A stretch of 64,000 nucleotides of DNA from contig OY718806.1 in NCBI GenBank assembly GCA_963070105.1, positions 5,353,865 to 5,417,864 of the forward strand, in the 5' to 3' direction. The notes beneath the pieces were generated by a model that made no database searches, was not told the origin of the DNA, and saw only the letters and a program-made list of their open reading frames with translations. A program made the translations under genes and the position numbers. This DNA comes from Litomosoides sigmodontis (lineage: Eukaryota > Nematoda > Chromadorea > Rhabditida > Onchocercidae). Positions 42,692 through 59,300 of this stretch are shown piece by piece (the first letter of the stretch is position 1; each line of letters opens with the position of its first letter).

Positions 42692-44142
42692 CTAATAATC
42701 ATTAAAAGGCGGGAACTGCAAAATTTAAATGTTACATGATCCACTTTTATAAAATGAAAGCGTGACGCGGAAATAGTTAAAACATACAAGTATAATGCAC
42801 TTTAAATTGTGTTATATACATTCGTAATTATCTTAAGAAGATTCATTCTGATCTTTCATGTATACCGGTACTTTCATCTAAATTTTCAGTTTTGTATTTT
42901 AAAACTTTTTCCGCAAGGTGTAACTTAGTAATGATCGCAAACCTTTTACGTAAGGTGGGCTTTGTCAAAAAAACAAAAATGAATAAACGTAATTCTTATT
43001 TCCCATAAAGGGATGAATTATGAATGATAAGGTTTAGTAGCAGTTGTTGCTTTTTTGCCAAAACTTAAGTTCGTTTGCTTCTCCTTACAATGTAAAAGAT
43101 TCTGCTACTTTCAGTATCAGTAGATTTTGTTGGTAATACTCACCCTAAAACGTCGATCCCAATAAGGAGACGAAAGCCAGTAGTAGCGTTCAAGCGGTGA
43201 GTAGTAGCCGTAACGATAAGGATGAGTAGACGTGTAACGATAGCGTGGATAATCGTCATGATAATAGTAGTATCGACTATAGTACGGCGGATAACCATAT
43301 CTTAAAAAGCAAAATCTTTGTCGTTATAAATACAGCCCACATATTTTGGGCGTTAATTTGCTTCAAAGTTTTTTAATAAACTTATGAAGTTAATTATTTT
43401 CTTTTAATGCTGGGCATAGAGAAATAATTTTGAGAAATTGCTTCGACTGTTTTGAAAATAACCCGTGGAAAAGATACAAGTACAGTACCGAGTCCAGTAG
43501 CTATATGGATAGCTCCAATAGCTGTATGGATACAAAGTATAATTATTGTAATAATAGCTGCGAGGGAAGAATGTACTGCGATACAGCGGGCTGTAGTGAT
43601 AGTAGCGATCGTACCAATAATCGTCATGCTGCAACTATTTGATTTGAGGGAACTATCTGAATGACTGAATGTACTAAGGATTATTTCATGACAACAAAAA
43701 AATACTTTTAACTGAGAAGGATTTCGTCATTCATAACATCTATTTATTAGTACCCCGAACTATGTTCTAAAAAAATTGAATGAGTTACCGGGATACAAAT
43801 ATAAGTTTTCGAATAAAAAGGCATAAAAAATATGTTTGCCAAAAAGCATCATTCTCAAATGAAATTTTGAGACGTAGAGACGTAAAAGGCACACAAACAA
43901 ATCCTACTAAATTACCAAATCCCAATTTCTGTAGTAGCGATATGGCCATTTTGGAGTATAACGGCTATACAGACTTAAGTCTGGTACTGATGTCGTTCGA
44001 TAAACCTGCAATATTTATGTTCAGTTTTTCCAAACATAGTTTTGCTAAACTTTTAGCAATGATGATGATAATGGATTAATACCGTAGTAGAATAAGACGG
44101 TCTCAATACAACAGCGGATTGTGCTCGAACAAGTTCCGCCAT
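42692..44142 (-). CDS. Tyrosine-rich protein A (unrecognised family)
   Basis: I do not recognise the function. Complement exons 44142-44083 (20 codons, starts MAELVRAQSAVVLRP), 44005-43916 (30 codons, ends RYYRNWDL), 43628-43489 (starts HDDYWYDRYY) and 43300-43144 (ends SSPYWDRRFR) join with matching phases into 149 residues, about 41 of them Tyr, with many Arg, Pro, Trp and Ser and only one or two Lys. No signal peptide or membrane segment. The donor after RFR is strong (GTGAGT). The tentative last exon 42715-42692 encodes FPPFNDY then stop (156 aa). Without that splice the frame ends eight codons later. Gene B, 10.5 kb to the right on the same strand, has the same exon layout. The composition resembles cuticle or myofilament structural proteins, but that is only an analogy. 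Confidence 0.72.
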
Positions 44143-46954
44143 TTTGATCTCTTTGGTTTAATCTCTTCAAGTTGAAATCAACTATTATAACGGCAATATC
44201 AAAGGACCTTACACCGTTTCCGCCACCTAAATTGTCTTGCGTCATACCGAAATTCGAATTAACAAATTGCTTTGAAGAAGCCTTGTAATGATAAACATGA
44301 AACGTAGAAGACAACAGAAGGACAAACGAGCACGCTGTTCAAAAAATATAGAGCCCATGAAGATTGTCGGTTTGCAGCAACCAACACGAAAACTTTTAGC
44401 TTTTGTATGTCCCAATAAACCTGTTTATAATTAGAAATACATAGAACTTTCATCAAACCAGTAACGTCTTAAAGTCCCGTAAAGTGATGATAAGTTTGGC
44501 TAGAAATTTTATATGCATAAATGATAGATAAATTGGGCAAAAATATTTGCTCAAAGCAGAAAAAACGCTCGCAGTAAGCTTAAAATTTCATTTTTCCGAA
44601 AACTACTTCTGCATTTCAAAGCTAAATTAAAAAAGAGCGGAAGATAACAACACATTGAAGAAAGTCTCAAACGGTGGACCTATTTTAATCGAACGCACAA
44701 CTTCGCAGTGTTGAGCAATCAGCCGACTAAGCATCTCGATTCACCTATCTCGGTGATTTAACTAACACTTAGCGTGTAGTTATAACTCGTTAAGTGGAAC
44801 CTCGAGCTTATTTCCAACTCTCTGATGCTCTCTAGTCATCTAACTGAGAGATGATGTCTTGCGTGCCGCACCTCACGCTCCACTGATATATGACCGGAGG
44901 AAAGTATAAGTTGCAGTCTGATAAAAATAGCTGCCACTCCCGCACACCTCTACTCCATGCCTTGAGTTTCACAACCTGTTGTGTTGTCACAGATATCAGC
45001 CTCCTTCACAGAAAACATAAGTCGAGTCGGCCTTCAACAAACATTTCAGAATGCACCAACGTACAACTTCGTGATTAGTTCACCTGAATTATCAGACAAA
45101 ACGACGGATGGCTCTCCTCCCACACAGATTCTCTACCAAAACAACTATTTTCAACGAGCAATCAGTAGAAGAAAAGTTCGATTTAGCAATTAGTGTTAAA
45201 AAGTAGACAAAAATTGTGTTTTTAAAAGAAAACAGTGCGACAAATGCTTCGCTAATTCATCAAGTACATGCGTTACTCAGTTCCATGCCAACAAAAAAAA
45301 GTTTTAAGTATTTTCAGCTTAAGCTAACTGCGTCACTCTTCGCCTTTTGTAGCAAGGTGACTCTATGATTATAGCAATTCTTAGGACAGCATTACCCGCG
45401 ACAACATTTTCAATGTATTAAATTATGATGATATTTTAAAATTATGATATTTTAAAATCAATTACAATTATGATGATATTTTAAAATCTTTATGATATTG
45501 AAAAACCGAGGATTTTCAACAAACTTGAATAAACAACAGAAACGTTCAATGTGTAAGTGAAGAAGAATGGATGCAACGGTAATCAACGTGTAGAAGCTGT
45601 GTTTTTTTTGTCGTACAGGTGATAAAGTGAAACTTTTATGATTTTCATTACTACTACTACTACAGCACTTCAACAATTTTTTCTTATAAGTACAAACATC
45701 TATATTTCTATATTCAGTCCACAAGTCAAAAATAAACATATCAGCCCACAAATCTATCCCACAGTGCCAAATGTTTTAGTTCGCAATATAAATATGCGTT
45801 ATTGCGTTCCTGCACTTGTGGACTTGTGGAGTTCAACACTTGTTGAACAGCAACCAAAATTTCGCAAATTATATACATCGGTTCCAACTGCCTTTTCCGC
45901 AATTTCAACTTAATTAGCTTCCCATAGTTTCACACACCAATTCATCTCTTTATCTCATGTTATCTTTCTGGCGATGAATAACATGCCAAAGCTTGTATGG
46001 CAAAGAATCAAAATCCTATTTCCAAACATTAGTCATTTGATAATACACTGTTCCCTTCATATTCCATCTTTTCCATCTTGTTCAGACACGAATTCGTCAA
46101 TTCCTGATGTTTTCCAAGATACTCTTCCCAGTACGGAATTCTGAACCACCACCTACTAGCGGAGCAACACCGACAACGTCATGCGCAGCCACCTAAAGAG
46201 CAACAGCTCCACAAAGTGAACATCCCAACACACTGACAGTGAGGTCTGTGCGTTATTTTGCGGCTAGCCGTTGTTTATAAAAGCACACGCATGAACTGGC
46301 AAAAGTTTCTTGCCAAAGTGGGTAGGGTGCGCGGAAAGTGAGCGGTCGCAAGGCAAGTGTTGGGTGAGAAGGATGTGTAAGTAAGCGTAGGAGTGATGTC
46401 TGTCAGGTAGTAGGGTGCAGGAATTTTGCAAGATTGACTAACGATGTGAACTTGTTTTGATACTTTCAGGTGGATTACTGCGTGCCACTAGGCTGCGCAA
46501 CATTTGGACGAATTTATTGAGAAATTATTTAGGCTGAATTAAGTTTTACTGACGTTTACACAACATTTAGTCTTTTGACTACAACTGATAAATATTTTGA
46601 TGAATATCTTCTCGGAAGTTGACATGGTTTTATGGATTACGGTTCCTCAATCATAAAGAATCGGTGTTCTCATCGCACTTGAGCTTATTACTTGGGTGCA
46701 CTTTGTTCAGGACTTCATCAAATCTTTCAGCATGAAACCTATGAGGGATATCAGTGATTGATGAGGCTGAGTTAGATGCATTTTCGTACGTGTTGCTGTT
46801 TAATTTAAGGAGTGATATCTGTGCGACTTTGTCGTTCTTTATGAATTTCAGCGTGGAGAAAAATTTTTTTGTAGCCTTACAGGGTTTGACATGACTTAAT
46901 GTTATGGATTAATTTTCAGTACCTGGTACGATCACCATAAGGATAACTTGGATA
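44143..46954. other. Divergent spacer between Tyr-rich gene A and the NADAR gene
   Basis: About 2.8 kb that should contain both promoters. Plus-strand frames at 44981-45193 and 45638-45913 are open but lack chaining exons or family resemblance. Small direct repeats of GATATTTTAAAA occur at 45425-45490. A candidate spliced-leader acceptor TTAATTTTCAG ends at 46919, 35 bases before the NADAR gene ATG. Confidence 0.5.
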
Positions 46955-49294
<2,340 letters not shown>

Positions 49295-52200
49295 GTGGGA
49301 AGTCTTGATAGTTGCAAAATCTCGATATTTTGGTGACGAATATTTTAACAACGAAATTTATTTACCCTTTCGGCATTGCAAACTTCTCAGTACCATTGTT
49401 TTGGCTTCTAGCACTTGTTGCTTTTAATGTTTTAATTAAGCAGACTAACACACTATGCAGTTATTTAACCAACCATTGAACTGACCGAACGAGCACAAAA
49501 TATAATGCATGTGAAAAGAGTAGTGCCTCAGAATGTCTCGAAATTTCCGCATTTCTGAGGGTTTTATTAAAGCCTTGTAATTTATCCGTTTTTAGCATTA
49601 CATTTGTCTTTTTATAAAAATAACCTTTGTGATGAGTATGGGATCAAGTTTTAATTTCGGAAATTTCGGTGAGTTCTCTCACTTTCTGCATCACACTTTA
49701 CCATTTTCTTCATGTGCTTTTAAAGAAACATGTACACACAATTTAGTGCCTTTGCTTCCTGACTTTCTAACGGGGTGTCGAAATGATTTTTTTGCATGGT
49801 CATTTGTATTGTAATAACCACTTCCAACGATCATAGTACATATGAATAAGTGGCAAAGCCATTGAAATTAGCTTCAAGCTCTGAAAATGATACTAGAGCT
49901 GAAAAAATATTGAGATTTGTCAGCTGTAATAGCGTACTTCTTGAGTTCTGCAAGTTCTTTATTTGTATGTTGTAATGCTTAGGTTAATAGTACGTAATGG
50001 AATTTCGCGTTAGTTTCGGTTAGGTGATGTCTAACATTAACCGCAGTACTTCTCAGTTTCATTTAATAGAAGCTTTATAATTTATTCAGAAAATAAGTTT
50101 AATACTGGACGACTGCTGCTAGTTGCAGTCCATTAGTATTTGTTTTACCTGTATACTTTTCATGTTCTCAGGAAAAAATTTGACAGCTTTTCTGAACCTT
50201 ACAAATGCAGCCTTTCGTGTACATATCTCACAAACATTCGTGTTTATCTCGTTTTACTTGTCTCGTTCACTTGCCACTTTTCCTTGCATCTTTATATTAT
50301 TCAGGGAAACTTTTTGTGCATACTTTTGGATTCAGTAATAAATCAATTCTCATCAAATGATTGAGTATTTGTAGTCTTAATGAGATATTTAATATCATAT
50401 GATATGATTTGTTAACTGTGCACAATATTGCTAAAACTCTTGATTCATACTCCATTTCATTCTATGTTTTCTAATGATTTGTTAATTTTATATGTTGAAT
50501 CTGCGCATTTTTCCCCATTGGAGTATACCGTATGTTCAATTTTGTAGACTTATAAGTTAACTTTATGACACAGTATATGTACACAGTAACTGCTTACATG
50601 TGCATTAGCTCGATGTTATTTTCTGCTCTACTTCCTTCCTTCTTGTATTTATGCTGCAACGAGTTTCAAAAAATGTCATTTCCCTTATCTTAGTGAATCT
50701 GTAGAGGTCAAATCTAATTACTTTATACCACTTCGAAGCGCAGTATCCTTTGAACTCATAATTTGCTACTCTCACTGTCTTCTCATACTGATCTCCTGGT
50801 TTGTTTAATTTGATATTCAAACTCTAATTGCTGCAGTTCAATTTCATTTTCGTAAGCCATTAATCACGGTACCTCTTTAATAGTCATTATTACATAGAGT
50901 AACAATGACTTAGTTTCACGTGTTAGTGTCTAAACAATAAGCTCTTGGGAGTAGCGTTTTGTTCGTGTAATACTTGATTACTTTTTGCCATCCGAAATTC
51001 TCATTGTTTGATTTGGAAGCAGTCAACAAAAGACATTAAAACCGTTTTTATGAAAGTAAAACACGAAGAAAGTGGAAAAAAATTGTTAAAGTATTATCAT
51101 TTCGAAACGTTTTCGTCAAGACATGGCCTTGTGCAGCAAACAGGCGAACGGCTTAAATTTTCCTGGAGGGCAGACTAACACCGAGCTTGTTTCAAAATAG
51201 ATTGTGTTTTTCGCCGATTATCTATTCCTTGTTTGAATTCTGTATTGATTATCTTTCATTTCATTTGAGTTTTGCGGAAGCAAAATTTGTTTGCTTCAAA
51301 ATTGATTTGCAATTCTTCCCATATCGTCCTGTTGCGCACAGTTTGGGAAAGTGGTGGCGTTTCGTTTTTACTGATGAAAGTAGTTGTTCACTTCAATGAA
51401 TATGTTACGACGTTATTATCACTCCCCTACGTGTTAAAAAGCAGTCCATTACCTTGAAGTATTCCAATTCTTTAATGCATTATCGAATAACGGAGATGAT
51501 ATATCAATATCTATATATAATTCTATTTTTGAAAGTAACGATTGACAGTCTGTATTAAGGATTATGTTTTTCATATGAGGATGTCTCTGTCCAAAAAATG
51601 TTTTGTTCGAATATGTTGCAAAACCGATAATAGTTTAGAATGGTTTTGGCTTCCTTCGTCTGGATGTAATTCATCTCGGTATTGGTGCACCTATTTCCCC
51701 TGCCGATTAATGTATTTGCTAATAATTTCCTTTTTCCAATGATTTAATACCGATATTGCTTCCTTTCACAGAATTCTATACATAACAATTTTACTTAGTG
51801 GATCAAAAAGGTTAGTGGGCTGTCTTTTTTGTTTCAAAAAGTTTTTGGGGCAGATGATGCTTTAATGAGAAGACATAGAGGGAAACGAAGTATTGCTGAA
51901 TAAATTACTTAAGATATTCATTCTGTCAAGAGATTGAGTGGGCAAAATAGTGGTGGGCGTATCATTACCATAAATTCAACGTAGTATGTAGGTGAATGAA
52001 AAGGATAGAGGAGAAATCAACACGAAATGCGCTTTGCTAATTAAAATTAGATCTGATGTAATTGTCTACATTATATTATGGGTGTAGGTTATATCAAGCC
52101 GTTTTTCACATTTTTGTATTACATGAGGTGAAAGAAACAGCATGATACAAATTATTTTCAAAAAGAAAAACATACCAAATCACTGGAAGTAATAATCTGT

Positions 52201-54633
52201 TTACCCCTAACTACTTCACCTTCAGTGTTTCATGAATTTTCCTGTTTTAATACATAACGAACTATCCCCACTTTTCCCTCTTACTGTATTTTTTTTGATA
52301 GTTTTAGACCAGTGTAACCCTAATTTCAAGTAATTTCCCTTTTCTCCATATGAGTGGACAAGCAGTCCGTTCTGATCTCATTATACTTTAAGAAGTGATG
52401 AATTTCCTGGTTTTCATTTAAATCGTTGCAGCGAGTACCTCTCGATTTTTTAATTTTTGTTGTGTTATACTTTATTCATTTATATTAACAAATTTTTGCA
52501 GATAATTTTTCAGAATATTCTCATCCTTGAAACCTTACATAATCTTTATTGTCCTCTGTTTGCAAATTTCATAATTTCATACTATTTTTACTTTATTTAT
52601 GCTTTATATATCATTTGAAGAAGCATTTCTTTTTATTTGATTCTATTTCATTGTTTCACTTTATGTAAAAGTAGTACTACCATTGTTTGATGTTTATTTT
52701 TAATATTAGTGTTTTGTGTTTCGACATGCAATTGTGTACAATTAGCCGATAATTATTTTGCACACGGCACTATACAATTGCAAATTGACTGGTATCGCAG
52801 CACATCTCGTATCACTTACATAGAAGTGAAGTGAAATGTAGAAACAGGAACGCAATTGAGCTGGCTTTCGCCTCTTTGTTCGACATTTTTCATATTATTG
52901 TAGATACGGCCTCACATAATTTGAGATGCTAACAGTGGGTTTTTGAAAATTCGACTCCACGTTGAAAGCATATGTTATATCTTAAGAATCATCATCGCTG
53001 TGGATGTTCTAAAACAGTCCGCTATTGGTACTGTTTGAATCTGAGAACAAAATTTGCCAATTTCTTGCATCACTAAGTGTTTCTATTCGCGAAATCAGTA
53101 GTAACCTTTAGATAACTTATGCCACATTTTTGTGGAAAAGTAACACTTTATAGTGTTAGTGCCGATATGCTTATGATGTGCATAGTCGCATAAATGTATT
53201 TTATAACCTGAAATCCACCCATATTATTGTACATTATTGCAGCCTAAGAAGTACTGAGAAATCAAATCCATCGATATTGAATTTTAAAAGCAATAAAATT
53301 TTTTCAGTACTTGTATTACTGAAAATTAGGGCTTGAATTGCACCTAATGACTATATTTACTTAGAGTATCCACATTTCATTCATCAAAATCGTTACTACC
53401 TTTCATTTCCACTTCCTTGTTCTCAAGAATTTTCTCTTCAAAAAGTTTATTTTATTGACAGCTTTGAAACCCTAATGTTAGTGAAGTAACATTGATTAAA
53501 CAACAATCATTAATCACTGAAATATAATTTTACGACTCCGCCTTTACCTTTCGCAAGATTTTAGAAAATTCTCCTAAGTTTGTTTTTGCCTAAATCTTCT
53601 ACAATGATAATTTTGTCCAAGAGTTCTTAATTGAAATATAAGTGACGTATCACTAAATCTGCAGGAAACAGTCGGTTAAGGCAATTAGGTATGCTTTGTG
53701 TTTTACGACTCTGAAAAGCTAATTTTGAAACGGATGGATTATTTTGCAGAGAACTGCTGCTGCAATGCTAAGCTAAAATTTGATCTGTCATCCTACTTCC
53801 CTTTTTCAGTTCTATTTGCTATGAACAAGAAGAAATTGGATGTAAGACAAAGGAAATTTTCAAAGGCTCACTTACGTAAGTTTTTTGGTCTATTTTTAGG
53901 GTGGTTTATGAAACATGAAACATTTCTATTGCACTCTGTCATGTTTTATCATTTTTTTTAAGATGGGAAAATATCAACAGTTCAAGCTATTGAACTCCAA
54001 AAATGTGTAACTTCTATGAGCCATCTCTCTATATCTCTTGCTAGTTATTTATCAAAGCTAGACAAAACCAACTTGTCCGAAAAAGGTTGCAGCCAGAACA
54101 GTAACGTTATCGTTGTACTATTTTGAATTGGATAAATTTCAGCATGAATTTAGATTCATGGATTGTTCTAACTACTTTACCCGAACGACGAAGCCTTTAT
54201 TTAATCGCCGGAACTTATCTTTATCTCATTATCAAAAGCTTTCGCATTTTTCATGTTCCTTTTTTTCAAAAACTGCAATTTTAAACAAGGAACTGATGCG
54301 TGCAAACAGTTCATTTTCTCTAAAATTTGTAGGAAAACTGTTAATTCTAAAAAGGAGATGAAAACAGAAGACGTCAAAATGAATTATTCATCTGCCGTAC
54401 ATTGAGCAATCGTAGCAGTCGTTCAATTTTCACTCAAAAATACAAAGCTTCGTTTGCAATGGAGAAGCCACATTCCATTGCATGCCACGGAATTCAAAAA
54501 TACTGTGAATGAATAGAAAGCAATTTACGTGGGAGGCGCATCACACTGCCACTGCATTTCTTACTAGTACATTTTAAAAGCGTAAGTAATACAACCGGCC
54601 ACATTGCGTGGAAAATTCGCCCCACACGGTTCA
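49295..54633. other. Spacer between the NADAR gene and Tyr-rich gene B
   Basis: About 5.3 kb, AT-rich, between two convergent genes. Open frames are short and unrelated to known families, and I find no phase-compatible exon chains, RNA genes or long repeats. It could hide a non-coding RNA that I cannot see. Confidence 0.5.
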
Positions 54634-55922
54634 TTATGCGAATGAGTAGAAATAGCGTCGAGCACCATAGCGTCCTGAAAGATTTAGCTATACTATTTGA
54701 TTACAAAAATCCTAATAATATGAAGCACGGTATTAAAAGTGTAAGATTATCTGCTCTGTCCTTGATTACTAACGTTATATTCAGCATTTTTACAAAGGCT
54801 GGAAAATAAGAAAAAAAAAATCTTAATTCATTACAGTTTACATGTCCTTCAATTGACGAAATAAATGCTATGAAAATCCGATTGAACTGACCAGCAGGCA
54901 AAAATACGTTAATCCAGTTTTCTCCTTTTCTACAAAGCGATGAGGGCAGGATCCAAAATCGTTCCAAAGTTCCAAAATCAATCAGACCTGTGCATGAAAT
55001 ATAATGTAAGTGAGTTTTAAAAAAAAAACAATTAAAAAAATTGCCTGTCCTTTTTAAATTTGAAATACTTCAGCACGACCTCCTCATAACCAAACAATTA
55101 TTGTTTGAATATATAGCTACCTTCTTTGTACATGCGTATTGCACGTTTTATATTATTTCTATCCAAATGCCACGGTTGCCAATTATTCCACAGTGGTCTG
55201 TTATAATTCGGATCACTATAGCGACGCCAATATGTTGGATTTAGCCAATCTGTATACCACTTATAGCGTGACCTAGAACAAATTATGACTGGTACTCCAA
55301 ACAAAATAATTGTTTGTGCGAGTGTTTTACTTACAGTTGCAGGAAGAACAAGACATAGATTGTGCTATGAAATCGAGAAGAAAGCTAATACACCAAAATA
55401 AAAGCTGAGAACTAGTTTACCAAAAAGCAGGATATGCATAACCAAGACTTCTTGGGATCGCATCAGTGTTCACATATCGCCGCGCCGCAAATCTATAGTC
55501 TTGCCAGTGCAACGGAGTATCAAAGAACGTACGGTCGTGATAGTAATCGTCCAACTATAATCTCATGCAATAAACCTTATTCTGTTAAGTGCCAACTTTA
55601 GTCACGAGATTCTGAATGTGGGAAGTGTTAATAATAATAAACAAACCAAATCGTAATCTCGTCGATATTTGAATAATGTGGATGGGCGGTACTGCTCACC
55701 AACGTGGATGGCATCCAAATTTGGCACCGTTGCTACTCTGAAGCCCTAACCATTCTTAAACTTAATATGTTAGAAATGATGTAGCAGAGGTAAAAAAACG
55801 TGTTTTCTAAATTTTTCAAAACAAAAGAAGAACCTGGTAAGCGTGGCTACGTCGCCTCTTTCAATGGAACGCGCACCTGGTAATGTAACTGCAGATCGCG
55901 CCCTGAATGCTGGGAAACTCAT
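54634..55922 (-). CDS. Tyrosine/tryptophan-rich protein B (paralog of protein A)
   Basis: Function not recognised. Complement exons 55922-55834, 55737-55647, 55554-55421, 55272-55121 and 54674-54634 close in phase to 168 aa. The protein starts MSFPAFRARSAVTLPGARS, continues through FKYRRDYDL, LDDYYHDRTFFDTPLHW, SRYKWYTDWLNPTYWRRYSD and RPLWNNWQPWHLDRN, and ends GRYGARRYFYSFA. It is rich in Tyr, Trp and Arg, with no signal peptide or membrane helix. Exon 2 encodes 30 whole codons ending in DL, exon 3 starts xDDY and exits in phase 2, exactly as in gene A, so the two share ancestry. If exon 4 were not spliced at 55121 the frame would stop at 55098 instead. Confidence 0.78.
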
Positions 55923-56232
55923 CTTTCACTCGCTTCCCAATATCTGTACTTCTAATTATAGACAAGTACAAAATCCTGCAACAAGACGTTTTATAGAATC
56001 AATCGTTTCAATGTGTATTGTATATCTCTGCACGCATAATGAATTCTATTGTGCTACGGAAGTGATGAAACTGCAATATTTTTATCCACGCTTGATTTTT
56101 GCTTCCGTCATGCAACAAATTAGAGCTTTCAGTAAAGTCAATAAACTATTGGTAAGTAGAAGGGAACTTCATTTTAAATCTTCAAAATCTGAGGAGAAAG
56201 GGAAACAGTTGTGTGCATGTGTGCGTGCGTGC

Positions 56233-56303
<71 letters not shown>

Positions 56304-59300
56304 TGAGTGAGTGAGTGAGTGAGTACTTAACAAAATAACCTGCTGTTGCACGAACGTAGTTTCGAATGCAGACAGCATAAGTAGCTGCATTATCTGCCCC
56401 AAAGATTTGAAAATAAGAGTTCAGCGGAGGGAGAAGGCTGTTATTGCTTGAAGTGTGAAGAGGCGTAAAAAAAGCTGCTCGCAACAAATAAGAATAACTG
56501 AGTGATAATGGAAGGAGGGAATTATTGGTAGCAGGGAAATAGGTTGATCCATAAGTCTGATTTCTTTCTTATGTCTCTTTCTAAGTCTCAGGTAAGTCTT
56601 AAAAGTGCAAGGTGGAAGACGGTAGCATTTAGAGAAGGGAAAATGAACTATTCACTCATGTGTACAATGAATGATTTGGGAACCAACAGATCATAGTTTT
56701 GCAGCAGCATGTGACATTCTGCCTTCGAAGGGTGAGAAATTCACACTTAGTAATTTTCTAATCCTTCGAAATGCAAAAAAGACAGTTAGTTCAACCAAAG
56801 TCTCGACGGAGATATACTGCCAATTAATGGTGCACATGAATGAAATTAAATTCATTTTCACTTCAGCATTTATTACCCCGAAACTGGGGGATCGATACTG
56901 ATGGGAGTGCAGTGTGAAGAAGATGATGCAAAAGTTTCAAAGAAGGACCAAGTAGTTTCAAGTGATTAGCAGCCTATCTTCCTCTCTCATCCCTCCCCCT
57001 AATTCACCGGTATGTTCTCATTACACCTGTCATCACTAGCAACTCGTCAGCGGTAAGCCTGTGTTTTTCTTTTAAATAAAAAACTTGTTTAAAACGTGTG
57101 AATGTAGAATTGTTCAAAAGGAGGATCCAACTCTGCCTTAATCAAATTCATTTGCTCCATTTCCTGAATCGAACTCTCAAATTCATCATAATTTTAGCAT
57201 TATTGAAATAAGTGTAAGTTATCATTGGGGAATTACCACCACCACTCTATGTCATTAATGCCAATGTATCTATCTAACAACGTTCTTCAACGCCTTTACA
57301 ATACTCCCCTTTTAAATTTGGAATTTCAATGCGACGTGAGTGCTGCATAATTGCGTTTTAGCTCCTACGTACAGGTAATATGACGCTCGATCCGAAACAC
57401 TTTCAGGTGAAGGATACACATGATGTATGTTTTATTCCACTATTAGATACGCAATAAGACAAGTGATCTAGGCGTACTGCTTGCTCGCTCTACAGCATCA
57501 TTTTCTTCACCCAGAAGCTGATTTTCCTTTTCCCATAAAACCTTATGTTTATTACAGTCATACTTAGTGTTACACAGCTTTCATAGTAGTTGTTTTCAAG
57601 CCAATAAAGTGATCAAATAAAATGAAAAGTTTTTAAAACGAACAAACGGATTAAGACGACTATAAGTTTCATGAGAAATTTTTCATTTTGATGATGTATG
57701 AGTTGAAAAGTTGAGAGGCTTTAGCAGCTGTTTTACATCGATCTTTTATGGCACATCTTTTTAGTGATAAAACAAAGTAAAGTAATACATTTCATGCTGT
57801 ATGCATCAGCCAGCACATCTCAACAATCTTCTTATGCTTCTCCAGTCAAAAGTTTCACACTAGAAAACTTGAAACAGCAAAACGATGACTCATTGAATGA
57901 CTCTTGAAACTCATTGAAGTACATTCCTTTATTCAAGCAATTTGAGCAGCAATGGCATTAGCGCAGATGATATTTTTCTTCTTTATCAAAAGTCTAAAAT
58001 TCTCCTCCTATAATTGCTTCAGAAAACACTTCTCAGTGTTATTATGTGTAAAATTAGCTTGATAAAGGTAAATTTCTTTCACAAAAAATTAGAACATCTC
58101 TGCAATGATACGTGAAACTCTTAAAAAATGCCTTTCTCCACTACTTTACATTTTGACATACATAAAGACCTTTTAAGCTTTCCACAATTGCTCATCTAAA
58201 TGCAATTTTATTTAACTGTAAAAATGAGCTTTCGACAATTCTAACTAACAACTGGCAAATGAAAATGATCAGTTATCTTCTGCCTGACTGAAATACTGCT
58301 TAGAAATGTAGCAAGTACTTTTCTTCTACTGAGTGCAATTGATTATCAAGGATTGGCAGTTAGCATTATTGCAGCACTTTAAAGAATCGTGAAACCTTTA
58401 TTAAAGGAAAATAGATTAAGAGTTGTTAAGCCGAGTTACCAGTTAACAGAGATAAAATGCTTACCTGAAATCAAATCATGAACGTGGTTTTTGGCGAAAG
58501 GTACGTTTGGTCCATTTTTTTCTGAGGTTTTACGCTACCTAAATTATTAATTAAACTTATGTTACTATTTCAATATATTGGACTGTTAATTTAATGTTGC
58601 GCATTGAGCCATCGCACATAAAAGTAGTTGGAAGGACAGTGCGACGTCGAACAGAAGATGGTTAAATGTGACTGTGTAAACGTGAGACATATCGGTAGCA
58701 TTTAAGCCGTGAGATCAAAAGACAAATGAGACTGGAAGATAATTGAGATATGGTTGGTAGAATGACTTTTAAGGCTGAAATGAGCATGAGAAAGCTGACC
58801 ACATCGTCAAGATTAAGTATTACAATGAAGTCGCGCTTTTAGAATTTTCGCCTGGTAAAGGAGAAGCGGCTCTCATCCTCAAGTGGGCGAATCACTATAA
58901 TATACAACATGAATTGTGCTGCAGTCAGATGGCAAAATAGCGGTTAGACCATGGTTGATCCGATTAGCCCCGGTAGGCTCCACTGACCATTCACCAATTA
59001 ACTCACTGCATAATTCCGAATTAATTAGTTCTCCTGTCGTCCCGTTACTTGCTGATCGGGTAAAGACTTGACCGAACCCAACTTACATTTAGCTGATGTG
59101 TAACGCTGAGATATTTTGCTGCAGAAGTAATATTGAATTTTTTGGCTTAACATACAGGTGCTTAGTGAGAGAGTACAAAAGTTTTTGTAAAAGAGAAGAA
59201 TGAGTGGAAAATACCTGAAGAATGCTTGTCATATTTTAGGCCGCATTCACAAGAGATCAAGCCATCCTCTTCCCTCCGCTCGGCTACCTACTTTCACACA

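Noticed and set aside
43430..43664. Plus-strand frames of about 70 codons
   Set aside because: Antisense shadows of the Tyr-codon-rich exon of gene A.
56169..56487. Thr-His and Cys-Val frames around 56200-56330
   Set aside because: Translations of the TG/GAGT microsatellite; the adjoining minus-strand segment (ADNAATYAVCIRNYV) cannot join gene B in phase.
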